In this document: positions 6,702-11,546 of the stretch, in pieces
How positions within the stretch are numbered: the stretch's first letter is position 1
Layout of the letters: every line of letters starts with the position of its first letter
Program-made: the position numbers and the translations under genes
Notes under the pieces: generated by a model
Told to the model about the DNA's origin: nothing
Database searches by the model: none
Seen by the model: the letters and a program-made list of their open reading frames with translations, nothing else
Assembly (NCBI GenBank): GCA_023412635.1
Contig: JAEYNI010000121.1
Location: forward strand, 1-11,546
Reading direction: 5' to 3'
Source: Bacillota bacterium
Lineage (GTDB): Bacteria; Bacillota; Clostridia; Acetivibrionales; DSM-1351
DNA: 11,546 bases

Positions 6702-6787
6702 CCTCCTTTATTTGTCTTACAGTGATAGGGGAGTGAACAATATTTCATTACAATTTGTGCCGCTAGGTCGGCTCGTGGGAGGTTAAT
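6702..6787 (+). promoter_or_regulatory. Structured deoC leader, second copy of the GNAT-gene leader
   Basis: This stretch aligns along its full length with 14-98. CCTCC (6702-6706) is complementary to the Shine-Dalgarno GGAGG (6778-6782). A hairpin GCCG (6759-6762) / CGGC (6769-6772) with loop CTAGGT occupies the place of the GCCGC-TAT-GCGGC hairpin in the other copy; the loop differs while the stem is kept. TTTCATTACA and TTTGTG are identical in both. Inference: a shared cis-regulatory RNA acting on translation. The anti-Shine-Dalgarno pairing is only 5 bp here against 10 bp in the first copy, which weakens the sequestration model. Confidence 0.5.
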
Positions 6788-7456
6788 ATGAATATTGCAA
6801 GTTTGATAGATCATACTGCTCTGAAGCCCGAAACATCAAAAGAGCAAATAGAAAAGCTTTGCGGTGAGGCTGTTGAGTATGGCTTTGCATCAGTGTGCGT
6901 AAACCCTTGTTATGTCAGCTTATGCAGTCAGCTTTTAAAGGATAGTAAGATTAAAGTGTGTACCGTTATAGGTTTCCCTCTGGGTGCTACAACATCCGCT
7001 ATTAAAGCTGCAGAAGCAACCGAGGCTATTGAAAACGGTGCAAGGGAAGTTGACATGGTAATAAATGTGGGTGCAGTTAAATCAGGCGATTTTGATTATG
7101 TTAAGAAGGACATTGAAGCTGTTGTTCAGGCAGCAAAGGGTAAAGCACTTGTAAAGGTTATTCTTGAAACCTGTTTATTAACCGATGAAGAGAAGAGGTT
7201 AATCTGCCGGATTTGTAAAGAAGCCGGAGCAGATTTTGTAAAGACTTCGACGGGCTTTAGTACCGGCGGAGCCACCGTAGAAGATATAAAGCTTATGAGA
7301 GATATTGTGAAGCCCACAATGGGAGTTAAGGCTTCCGGTGGAATAAGAGATTATGAAACAGCCAAAGCTATGATAGAAGCAGGTGCCAGCAGGATTGGAG
7401 CAAGTGCTTCTGTAGCAATAGCAAACAAGGAGAAGAGTGGCGGAAACGGGTATTAA
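6788..7456 (+). CDS. deoC: Deoxyribose-phosphate aldolase
   Basis: DeoC cleaves 2-deoxy-D-ribose 5-phosphate to glyceraldehyde 3-phosphate and acetaldehyde, the last step of deoxynucleoside catabolism. The 222 residues match the short bacterial class I aldolase form. Seen: IDHTALKPETS (7-17), ASVCVNPCYV (34-43), VIGFPLGATTS (60-70), AREVDMVINVGAVKSGD (85-101), KVILETCLLTDEEK (123-136), GADFVKTSTGFSTGGAT (147-163) and KASGGIRDYETA (181-192). K152 is the Schiff-base lysine, with D90 and K181 as the proton-relay pair by family knowledge. The ATG at 6788 follows GGAGG with 5 bases between. No other deo genes are next to it, so it seems monocistronic, with its own promoter, leader and terminator. 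Confidence 0.96.
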   Translation: MNIASLIDHTALKPETSKEQIEKLCGEAVEYGFASVCVNPCYVSLCSQLLKDSKIKVCTVIGFPLGATTSAIKAAEATEAIENGAREVDMVINVGAVKSGDFDYVKKDIEAVVQAAKGKALVKVILETCLLTDEEKRLICRICKEAGADFVKTSTGFSTGGATVEDIKLMRDIVKPTMGVKASGGIRDYETAKAMIEAGASRIGASASVAIANKEKSGGNGY

Positions 7457-7511
7457 TAATACTGATAATTCAGATGTTGATAAACAGGAAAGTTTATTAT
7501 TTCCCATAAAG

Positions 7512-7538
7512 AAAAGAGGGCCGGTTAAGCCCTCTTTT
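7512..7538. terminator. Bidirectional terminator between deoC and desulfoferrodoxin
   Basis: AAAAGAGGGC (7512-7521) and GCCCTCTTTT (7529-7538) form a 10-bp stem with loop CGGTTAA. Ts follow on both strands, so it suits the convergent genes on either side (deoC stop at 7456, dfx stop at 7552). Confidence 0.85.
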
Positions 7539-7551
7539 CACTTCTATTTTA

Positions 7552-7932
7552 CTATTTTACTTCACCTTTCCAAAGACCATGAATATTGCAGTATTCATAA
7601 ACTTCAGCATTTTTCTTGTCACTCAGAATGGCCTTCGGATCATCACCCGGATGCAGGTAAATTATTTCAAGACCTTCATCACCCACCACTGCAACCCATT
7701 CAATATAGTGAACATCAATCATTGGATGTGGGACTGAACCAACCTCAACATTAATACTTCCATTACTTCTCAAGGAAACAGGAATGTGTTTCTCCACAGC
7801 AGCTTCAGTTGTATTGGGAACAAGCTTCTCCATTGGTTCTCCGCAACAGACAAGAGTACCTCCGCCATTCTTTATTAATGCGACCATATTTCCGCAATTT
7901 TTACAACGGAAAAAAGAAACCTCATTTTTCAT
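7552..7932 (-). CDS. dfx: Desulfoferrodoxin (superoxide reductase)
   Basis: This 126-residue enzyme reduces superoxide to hydrogen peroxide in the cytoplasm of anaerobes without making oxygen. Seen: the N-terminal desulforedoxin domain with C10-K-N-C13 and the adjacent pair C29-C30, which bind the rubredoxin-like iron (center I). The C-terminal catalytic domain has EKHIPV (47-52), HPM (69-71), HYIEW (75-79) and CNIHGLWKG (115-123). Center II ligands are thus H49, H69, H75, C115 and H118, with E47 and K48 in the active-site loop. All are present, so this is a complete two-iron (2Fe-SOR) form. The ATG at 7932 is favoured, 8 bases after GGGAG; a TTG at 7938 is too close. It is transcribed away from sfsA. 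I saw no convincing PerR box. Confidence 0.96.
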   Translation of the reverse strand: MKNEVSFFRCKNCGNMVALIKNGGGTLVCCGEPMEKLVPNTTEAAVEKHIPVSLRSNGSINVEVGSVPHPMIDVHYIEWVAVVGDEGLEIIYLHPGDDPKAILSDKKNAEVYEYCNIHGLWKGEVK

Positions 7933-8154
7933 AATCAAATCTCCCTCGCTATTTTTTCAGAATCTCATATGGAAGCTAAGAATATCCGTTTATAAGGTAT
8001 TGCCCGTCATATAAACGAGTATAAACGTGCTTACCAATATAGAGTTACATATATACATTTATCCAGACCTGTTAATTTTTATACCCAAAATTTTTTAAGA
8101 TAAAACATTACTTAAGCAAATTTAACTATTTGAGTCGTTGAATTTAAGTTTTAT

Positions 8155-8163
8155 TGTTATAAT
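8155..8163 (+). promoter_or_regulatory. Extended -10 promoter for sfsA-yjbQ
   Basis: TGTTATAAT at 8155-8163 is a perfect extended -10 (TGnTATAAT), 45 bases before the chosen sfsA start. The -35 is poor: TTGAAT at 8138-8143 is only 14 bases away. The extended -10 would make up for this. Confidence 0.5.
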
Positions 8164-8208
8164 ATTAGCTGAATATATTATTAACAAATGTACCTTACGG
8201 AGGATTTA

Positions 8209-8898
8209 TTGATTTACCGGAACATAAAAAGTGCACGCTTTATAAGTCGACCCAACAGGTTTATTGCATTTATTGAACTGGATGGCAGAGAAGAGGTTTG
8301 TCATGTAAAGAATACAGGTAGGTGCAAGGAACTTCTGAGCCCTGGTGTAACGGTTTTTGTACAGGAGGCTGACAAACCGTCCAGAAAAACAAAATATGAC
8401 CTTATCGGAGTAATGAAAGACAACAGGCCTGTAAATATGGACAGTCAGGTTCCAAATAAGATTTTTTATGAATGGCTTGTTAAAGGTAAGCTTTTCAATA
8501 ATCTTATTCTAATCAAGCCTGAAGCTAAATACGGGAATTCCAGGTTTGATTTTTATGTTGAGACAGAAGAGGATAAGATATTTATAGAGGTTAAAGGTGT
8601 AACCCTTGAGGAAAACAATGTAGCGTTATTTCCTGATGCTCCCACTGAGAGAGGAGTAAAGCATATTAAAGAGCTGATTGAATGTGCTGGAAAGGGCTAC
8701 AAGGCATATATTGTGTTTGTTATTCAGATGAAGGGTGTGAGCAGCTTTACGCCCAACGCAGTTACCCATAGGGAGTTTGCAGAAACTTTAAGTCTGGCAG
8801 CTCATAATAATGTCAACGTGCTGGCCTTTGATTGTAAGGTGGGACATGATTTTATTGAAATAAATGAAAAGGTTGAGGTGAAGCTTTATGATTTTTGA
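8209..8898 (+). CDS. sfsA: SfsA family protein (sugar fermentation stimulation protein homolog)
   Basis: The 229-residue protein belongs to the SfsA family, named for an E. coli effect on maltose metabolism and with a nuclease-like fold; its true reaction is unsettled. Seen: ARFISRPNRFIAFIELDG (about residues 9-26), CHVKNTGRCKELLSPG (about 31-46), MDSQVPNKIFYEWL (about 81-94), then the C-terminal domain with YGNSRFDFYVE (about 113-123), FIEVKGVTLE (about 130-139) and FPDAPTERGVKHIKEL (about 146-161). The D...ExK pattern (RFDF then IEVKG) is that of PD-(D/E)XK folds. The TTG at 8209 is preferred to the ATG at 8188 because GGAGG (8199-8203) lies 5 bases before it, the ATG has no Shine-Dalgarno, and the family begins near this point. 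Its end overlaps yjbQ by 11 bases. Confidence 0.9.
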   Translation: MIYRNIKSARFISRPNRFIAFIELDGREEVCHVKNTGRCKELLSPGVTVFVQEADKPSRKTKYDLIGVMKDNRPVNMDSQVPNKIFYEWLVKGKLFNNLILIKPEAKYGNSRFDFYVETEEDKIFIEVKGVTLEENNVALFPDAPTERGVKHIKELIECAGKGYKAYIVFVIQMKGVSSFTPNAVTHREFAETLSLAAHNNVNVLAFDCKVGHDFIEINEKVEVKLYDF

Positions 8899-9277
8899 AT
8901 TCAATTTGAAAACTGAACGACAGAACTTCTATAACATAACAGGCAGAGTCCAGGAGGCACTTGCAAAAAGCGAAAGCAGAGACGGCGCTGTTTTGGTATT
9001 TTGCCCCCATACTACAGCTGGAATAACTATCAATGAAAATGCTGATCCTGATGTGGTCAGGGACATGCTGCTGGGCTTGGACAAGGCTTATCCGGACAGG
9101 GCGGAATTCAGGCACATGGAGGGCAACAGCTCGGCACATCTGAAAGCAAGTGCCGTTGGCAGCAGCCAGTACATTATTGTTGAAGGTGGAAGACTTGTAC
9201 TGGGTACCTGGCAGGGTATATATTTCTGTGAGTTTGATGGTCCCAGAAGCCGTAAGTTTTATGTAAAGGTTATTTAA
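8888..9277 (+). CDS. yjbQ: YjbQ/UPF0047 family protein
   Basis: This 129-residue protein has the compact UPF0047 signature: VFCPHTTAGITINENADPDV (about residues 38-57), HMEGNSSAHLKASAVGSS (about 76-93) and LVLGTWQGIYFCEFDGPR (about 103-120). The conserved H42, H76 and H84 with nearby acidic residues resemble a metal or substrate site. Weak thiamine phosphate synthase activity was reported for the E. coli member, but the physiological role is not settled. The ATG at 8888 lies inside the end of sfsA, with GAGGTG 7 bases upstream, so the two genes are co-transcribed and probably translationally coupled. No ordinary terminator follows at once; a palindrome at 9432-9455 is the first candidate. Confidence 0.93.
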   Translation: MIFEFNLKTERQNFYNITGRVQEALAKSESRDGAVLVFCPHTTAGITINENADPDVVRDMLLGLDKAYPDRAEFRHMEGNSSAHLKASAVGSSQYIIVEGGRLVLGTWQGIYFCEFDGPRSRKFYVKVI

Positions 9278-9390
9278 CGGTTTAAGGAGCAACACAGTAT
9301 AAAGGTTATATGGACAAGTAGGACTAATTACCCACACTTTACTGTGTATAACAGGGTGATTTTGTGGATATCTTGTTAGAATTAATTTAA

Positions 9391-9460
9391 GTTATCCACA
9401 GAAACACTATATTTTGTGAATAATACTGTTGAAAACCCCATATATATGGGGTTTTCTTGT
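9391..9460 (+). repeat. 70-bp direct repeat, copy A
   Basis: This segment aligns without gaps to 9566-9635, with about 56 of 70 bases identical by hand count and a 175-bp offset. It holds a plus-strand TTATCCACA, 14 bases, a minus-strand TTATTCACA (TGTGAATAA), and then the palindrome with an ATATATAT core. The two 9-mers and the ATATATATGGGG part are the best-kept segments. Confidence 0.8.
9432..9455. terminator. Perfect 24-bp palindrome, likely bidirectional terminator
   Basis: AAAACCCC, ATATATAT, GGGGTTTT reads the same on both strands. As RNA it gives a C/G stem with flanking A/U and a U-run in both directions, suitable for ending yjbQ and the opposing lacI-type gene. The AT core lies among DnaA-type boxes, so a role at the DNA level is also possible. 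The copy in repeat B (9611-9625) has lost the symmetry. Confidence 0.6.
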
Positions 9461-9565
9461 AGATAAAATATTCAGGAAATATTCAGGTTGTCCACAGTAA
9501 AGTTACAAACAAAAAGGTGTAGATTATGTGTAATTTCTGTGGATTAATAAAGCGAAAAAGTAAGC

Positions 9566-9635
9566 TGTATCCACAGAATACCTATATTTTGTGAATAAAG
9601 CTGTGGATATACCTATATATATGGGGATTACTTGT
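9566..9635 (+). repeat. 70-bp direct repeat, copy B
   Basis: This is the partner of 9391-9460. It has GTATCCACA (9567-9575), 14 bases, TGTGAATAA (9590-9598), then an additional TGTGGATAT (9602-9610) where copy A has the degenerate TGTTGAAAA, and CCTATATATATGGGG. The box spacing is identical to copy A. Confidence 0.8.
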
Positions 9636-9712
9636 TGAAACCACCATAAATATTATCCACAAGAAGAGGCTGTAGCTTATGATAGCAAAATGTGACTGTG
9701 GACAGAAAGGCA

Positions 9713-10732
9713 CTAAACTCTTCCATTTGTTGACTTCCCTATAATAAGTTCAGGCAGGGTAGTATAACTCTGAACCTGCAGAGACGGATTTTTTATTTTC
9801 CGAATCAGTGTGGAGCCCGCCTGTATTCCCATATCAAAAACATTTATATTAACAACGGTTGGTGCTGGCTCTATAATGTGTGAAAAAGGATACTCGTCAA
9901 AAGTGACTATGGCAATATCATCTGGAATAGAGAGACCATGTTTATTTATTGACTTAACTACACCCAAGGTTATACTGTTACTCTCGCATATAACGGCTTC
10001 GGGGTACAGCTTATTATCGAGCATTTCATTCATCTGTCGGTATCCTGACTCCATAGTTGAATCTCCGAACCGGATTAAGTCCCTATTAACAGAGATATTC
10101 TTTTGTTCCATGACACATTGAAAGCCTTGAAGCCTGTGCATAGAGATCATATCACTCTCATGTCCTCCAATAAAAGCAATACTGCGATACCCGTAATCAA
10201 GCAAGTGATTAGCTGCAATTTCTCCTGAGAGATAATTGTTTGTGTCAATCCAGCAAAGCTGACTCTCAAATTCCGGCCTTCCAATTATTATATGAGGAAA
10301 GTTTGAGCTTACCAGAAGGGAAGGAAGCTCTCTGTTGATAACTGAACCATGTAGTATAATACCGTCTGCGCTTTTTTGAGCAATGATTCTTTTTATAAGT
10401 TCTTTTTCTTCCTGGTCAGTGTTTATACTCATGAGACTTAGATTATAATTTCTATCAGATAGAGCTTTCTGCACACCACACATAATTTCAAACATATGTG
10501 GATTCGAAAAAGCAACATTACGTTCAAGTCTCGTTAAGAATACTATGTTACGGGTTGATTGCCTTGCAAAATTGCTTGCGTTCTGGTTGGGATAGTAGTT
10601 TAACTTTCTCATTACCTCATTTACCCGATCAATAGTAGCCTGTGAAATAGTAGAGGACTTATTTATTACTTTAGATACAGTCGATATTGATACTCCTGCC
10701 TCTCTTGCTACATCTTTTATAGTTGTTGACAT
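9713..10732 (-). CDS. LacI-family transcriptional regulator
   Basis: This 339-residue protein is a typical LacI/GalR repressor. The N-terminal helix-turn-helix is TIKDVAREAGVSISTVSKVIN (about residues 4-24), followed by the hinge helix region YYPNQNASNFARQST (about 46-60). The rest is the periplasmic-binding-protein-like effector domain, with NIVFLTR (about 62-68), KSADGIILHG (about 120-129), GEIAANHLLDYGYRSIAFIGG (about 170-190) and IAIVTFDEYPF (about 275-285). The start is ATG 10732, with AAGGAG 8 bases upstream; a GTG at 10741 is too close to it. The gene is divergent from the sugar-binding lipoprotein gene at 10979, so it probably controls that transporter in response to an imported oligosaccharide. 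The sugar cannot be named from the sequence. Confidence 0.93.
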   Translation of the reverse strand: MSTTIKDVAREAGVSISTVSKVINKSSTISQATIDRVNEVMRKLNYYPNQNASNFARQSTRNIVFLTRLERNVAFSNPHMFEIMCGVQKALSDRNYNLSLMSINTDQEEKELIKRIIAQKSADGIILHGSVINRELPSLLVSSNFPHIIIGRPEFESQLCWIDTNNYLSGEIAANHLLDYGYRSIAFIGGHESDMISMHRLQGFQCVMEQKNISVNRDLIRFGDSTMESGYRQMNEMLDNKLYPEAVICESNSITLGVVKSINKHGLSIPDDIAIVTFDEYPFSHIIEPAPTVVNINVFDMGIQAGSTLIRKIKNPSLQVQSYTTLPELIIGKSTNGRV

Positions 10733-10757
10733 GCAACCCACTCCTTGAAATCAAGTT

Positions 10758-10785
10758 ATTCTATCTACATTAATTAAATTGTCAT
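10758..10785 (-). promoter_or_regulatory. Candidate promoter of the LacI-family gene
   Basis: On the minus strand ATGACA (10785-10780) and TAGAAT (10763-10758) are 16 bases apart, 26 bases before the start codon. The inverted repeat AATTGT / ACAATT (10777-10782 and 10790-10795) overlaps the -35. Confidence 0.45.
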
Positions 10786-10816
10786 ATTTACAATTAAAAA
10801 ATCATACTTGTATAGT

Positions 10817-10830
10817 ACAACGTTTTCCTA
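10817..10830. promoter_or_regulatory. Probable LacI-family operator, site 1
   Basis: ACAACGTTTTCCTA shares AACGTTTTCCT (10819-10829) with site 2. The central CG flanked by A and T runs is typical of LacI-family operators. It lies upstream of the candidate promoters of both divergent genes. Confidence 0.55.
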
Positions 10831-10859
10831 AATAAATCAAGAGCAAATAGAAAAATCTA

Positions 10860-10888
10860 TTGCTTTATTGCATTATTATAGCTATAAT
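10860..10888 (+). promoter_or_regulatory. Candidate promoter of the sugar-binding lipoprotein gene
   Basis: TTGCTT (10860-10865) and a perfect TATAAT (10883-10888) are separated by 17 bases. The two operator-like sites lie on either side of it. Confidence 0.6.
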
Positions 10889-10945
10889 GATGGTAAATAG
10901 AGGAAAACATAGATAAAAATTGTGCAAATCTAACAAATGGGTTAG

Positions 10946-10960
10946 TGAAACGTTTTCCTG
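10946..10960. promoter_or_regulatory. Probable LacI-family operator, site 2
   Basis: GAAACGTTTTC (10947-10957) is a near-palindrome, part of TGAAACGTTTTCCTG. It lies about 60 bases after the -10 and just before the Shine-Dalgarno of the lipoprotein gene, where a bound repressor would block elongation. Its centre is 130 bp from that of site 1. Confidence 0.6.
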
Positions 10961-10978
10961 AGATAAGGAGGAAATTAC

Positions 10979-11546
10979 TTGAAAAGATTTATTTCTATCA
11001 TTTTGTCAGTATTTATACTTTCCACAGCAATTGCAGGGTGTGGGAACTCAACCACTTCCACAAACTCTATAAACTCATCAACTGCTGCAGAAGGTTCAGG
11101 CACCCAGACACAAAACAGTCAGGTTGTTGACGAACCGGTAAAAATTACAATCTGGCATGAAACTGATAAGGGGATTGCCAGCGGACTGCAGGCCGAACTG
11201 GATAAGCTTGCACCTGCAATTGAAGTTAAAGTTGAACGTAAGGAGAAGATGTCAGACGCTTTAAAGCTGGTCGGAAATGATCCTAATAGCGCACCAGACA
11301 TGTACTTCTTCGCACATGACAAAACAGGAGTTTTTGCTCAGATGGGTATATTGGCCCCTGTAACAGATTTTATTACTAAAGAAGATATGGCAGACCTAAT
11401 ACCTATGACTATCAATGCTGCTACTTACAAGGATCAGATATACCAGCTTCCGGTTTACTTTGAAACTCAGTTGTTTATGTACAACAAGGGATTAATGAAG
11501 CAGCCACCGGCTACTACAGACGACCTGCTGAAGTATATGGAGGCTA
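10979..11546 (+). CDS. ABC transporter extracellular sugar-binding lipoprotein (family 1), 5' part
   Basis: A TTG at 10979, 7 bases after AAGGAGG, opens a reading frame that stays open to the window end, giving 189 residues of an incomplete protein. The N-terminus is a lipoprotein signal: MKRF, a hydrophobic stretch, then the lipobox AIAGC with the lipidated cysteine at residue 21. A Ser/Thr/Asn/Gln-rich linker follows (about 22-50), typical of clostridial surface lipoproteins. The mature domain starts VKITIWHETDKG (about 54-65), then DPNSAPDMYFFAHDKTGVFAQMGILAPV (about 100-127) and QIYQLPVYFETQLFMYNKGLM (about 153-173). This is the MalE-like family 1 pattern, where the W/Y-rich segments line a sugar cleft. 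It presumably precedes permease genes beyond the window. Regulation by the divergent LacI protein is likely. The normal family length is about 400-450 residues. Confidence 0.93.
   Translation, partial: MKRFISIILSVFILSTAIAGCGNSTTSTNSINSSTAAEGSGTQTQNSQVVDEPVKITIWHETDKGIASGLQAELDKLAPAIEVKVERKEKMSDALKLVGNDPNSAPDMYFFAHDKTGVFAQMGILAPVTDFITKEDMADLIPMTINAATYKDQIYQLPVYFETQLFMYNKGLMKQPPATTDDLLKYMEA

Larger units (their letters stand above)
9343..9705. other. DnaA-box-like cluster 2 between yjbQ and lacI-family gene
   Basis: Exact TTATCCACA lies at 9392-9400 and 9653-9661 (plus). TTATACACA is at 9343-9351 and TTATTCACA at 9415-9423 and 9590-9598 (all minus). One-mismatch forms are at 9363-9371, 9538-9546 and 9602-9610 (minus) and at 9488-9496 and 9567-9575 (plus). 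A two-mismatch form is at 9697-9705 (minus). That is eleven boxes in 363 bp between convergent genes. Clusters of this density are known as DnaA-titrating or regulatory loci (datA in E. coli, DnaA-box clusters in Bacillus subtilis). No dnaA, dnaN or other origin gene is present in the window. The 435-bp gap 9278-9712 holds no ORF that I can support. Confidence 0.65.

Noticed and set aside
7437..7754. Plus-strand ORF of 105 codons after deoC
   Set aside because: It runs through the deoC terminator and is antisense to desulfoferrodoxin, whose metal ligands are all present.
8157..8171. PerR box controlling the desulfoferrodoxin gene
   Set aside because: Only the left TTATAAT half matches; the right half does not, and the sequence is better explained as the -10 of sfsA, over 220 bp from the dfx start.
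8852..9337. Minus-strand ORF of 161 codons over yjbQ
   Set aside because: It is antisense to yjbQ, whose family motifs are clear, and has no recognisable domain.
9343..9705. CRISPR array
   Set aside because: The repeated 9-mers are in both orientations with irregular spacing, there are no 25-40 bp identical repeats, and no cas gene is present.
9343..9705. Chromosomal origin oriC
   Set aside because: Box density is origin-like, but dnaA, dnaN, recF, gyrB, rpmH and rnpA are all absent and the flanking genes are metabolic or regulatory. A titration or regulatory locus is the safer reading.
10946..10960. CcpA cre site
   Set aside because: The TG and central CG are separated by three bases instead of the four in the cre consensus, and the second site lacks the TG altogether. 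A LacI-family operator for the neighbouring regulator fits better.
10945..11130. Plus-strand ORF of 61 codons at the lipoprotein gene start
   Set aside because: It is out of frame with the lipoprotein signal and mature domain, begins in the operator-like site and includes the real Shine-Dalgarno in its coding sequence.

Overview
The window looks like chromosomal DNA from a spore-forming, anaerobic, low-GC Firmicute, most likely a clostridium of the Ruminiclostridium/Clostridium cellulolyticum type. This rests on the AT-rich sequence, strong GGAGG ribosome binding sites with several TTG starts, an alpha/beta-type small acid-soluble spore protein, a desulfoferrodoxin (superoxide reductase), and a LacI regulator beside a lipoprotein sugar-binding protein. 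The species is an inference; no single marker settles it.

Layout from left to right. A GNAT acetyltransferase (99-572) sits behind a structured leader. Next is the nadA-nadB-nadC operon (762-4192), which covers de novo synthesis from L-aspartate to nicotinate mononucleotide. An intergenic region of about 500 bp (4193-4689) holds a strong terminator and many DnaA-box-like 9-mers. It is followed by a spore-protein gene (4690-4860), a possible 40-codon ORF (4974-5096) whose stop overlaps the TTG start of a diacylglycerol-kinase-family lipid kinase (5093-5995), a bidirectional-looking terminator, and a small unknown gene on the minus strand (6121-6366). A gap of about 420 bp carries an orphan terminator and the promoter and leader of deoC (6788-7456). 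deoC converges on a minus-strand desulfoferrodoxin gene (7552-7932). sfsA (8209-8898) and yjbQ (8888-9277) form an overlapping pair. A second intergenic region (9278-9712) is again packed with DnaA-box-like sequences. The window ends with a minus-strand LacI-family repressor (9713-10732) divergent from the 5' part of an ABC sugar-binding lipoprotein gene (10979 to the window edge).

The genes are mostly ordinary housekeeping and accessory metabolism: NAD synthesis, deoxyribose phosphate breakdown, oxygen defence, spore DNA protection and sugar uptake. The less expected signals are non-coding. First, two intergenic regions 5 kb apart are enriched in TTATNCACA 9-mers. Both contain the same module, TTATCCACA (or GTATCCACA), 14 bases, then TGTGAATAA, three copies in all with identical 23-bp start-to-start spacing. 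This suggests DnaA-titration or DnaA-regulatory loci, or a dispersed repeat family. Second, the GNAT gene and deoC share a nearly identical leader of about 90 nt. It has a CCTCC element that can pair with the Shine-Dalgarno and a GC hairpin just before it, and may be a cis-regulatory RNA.
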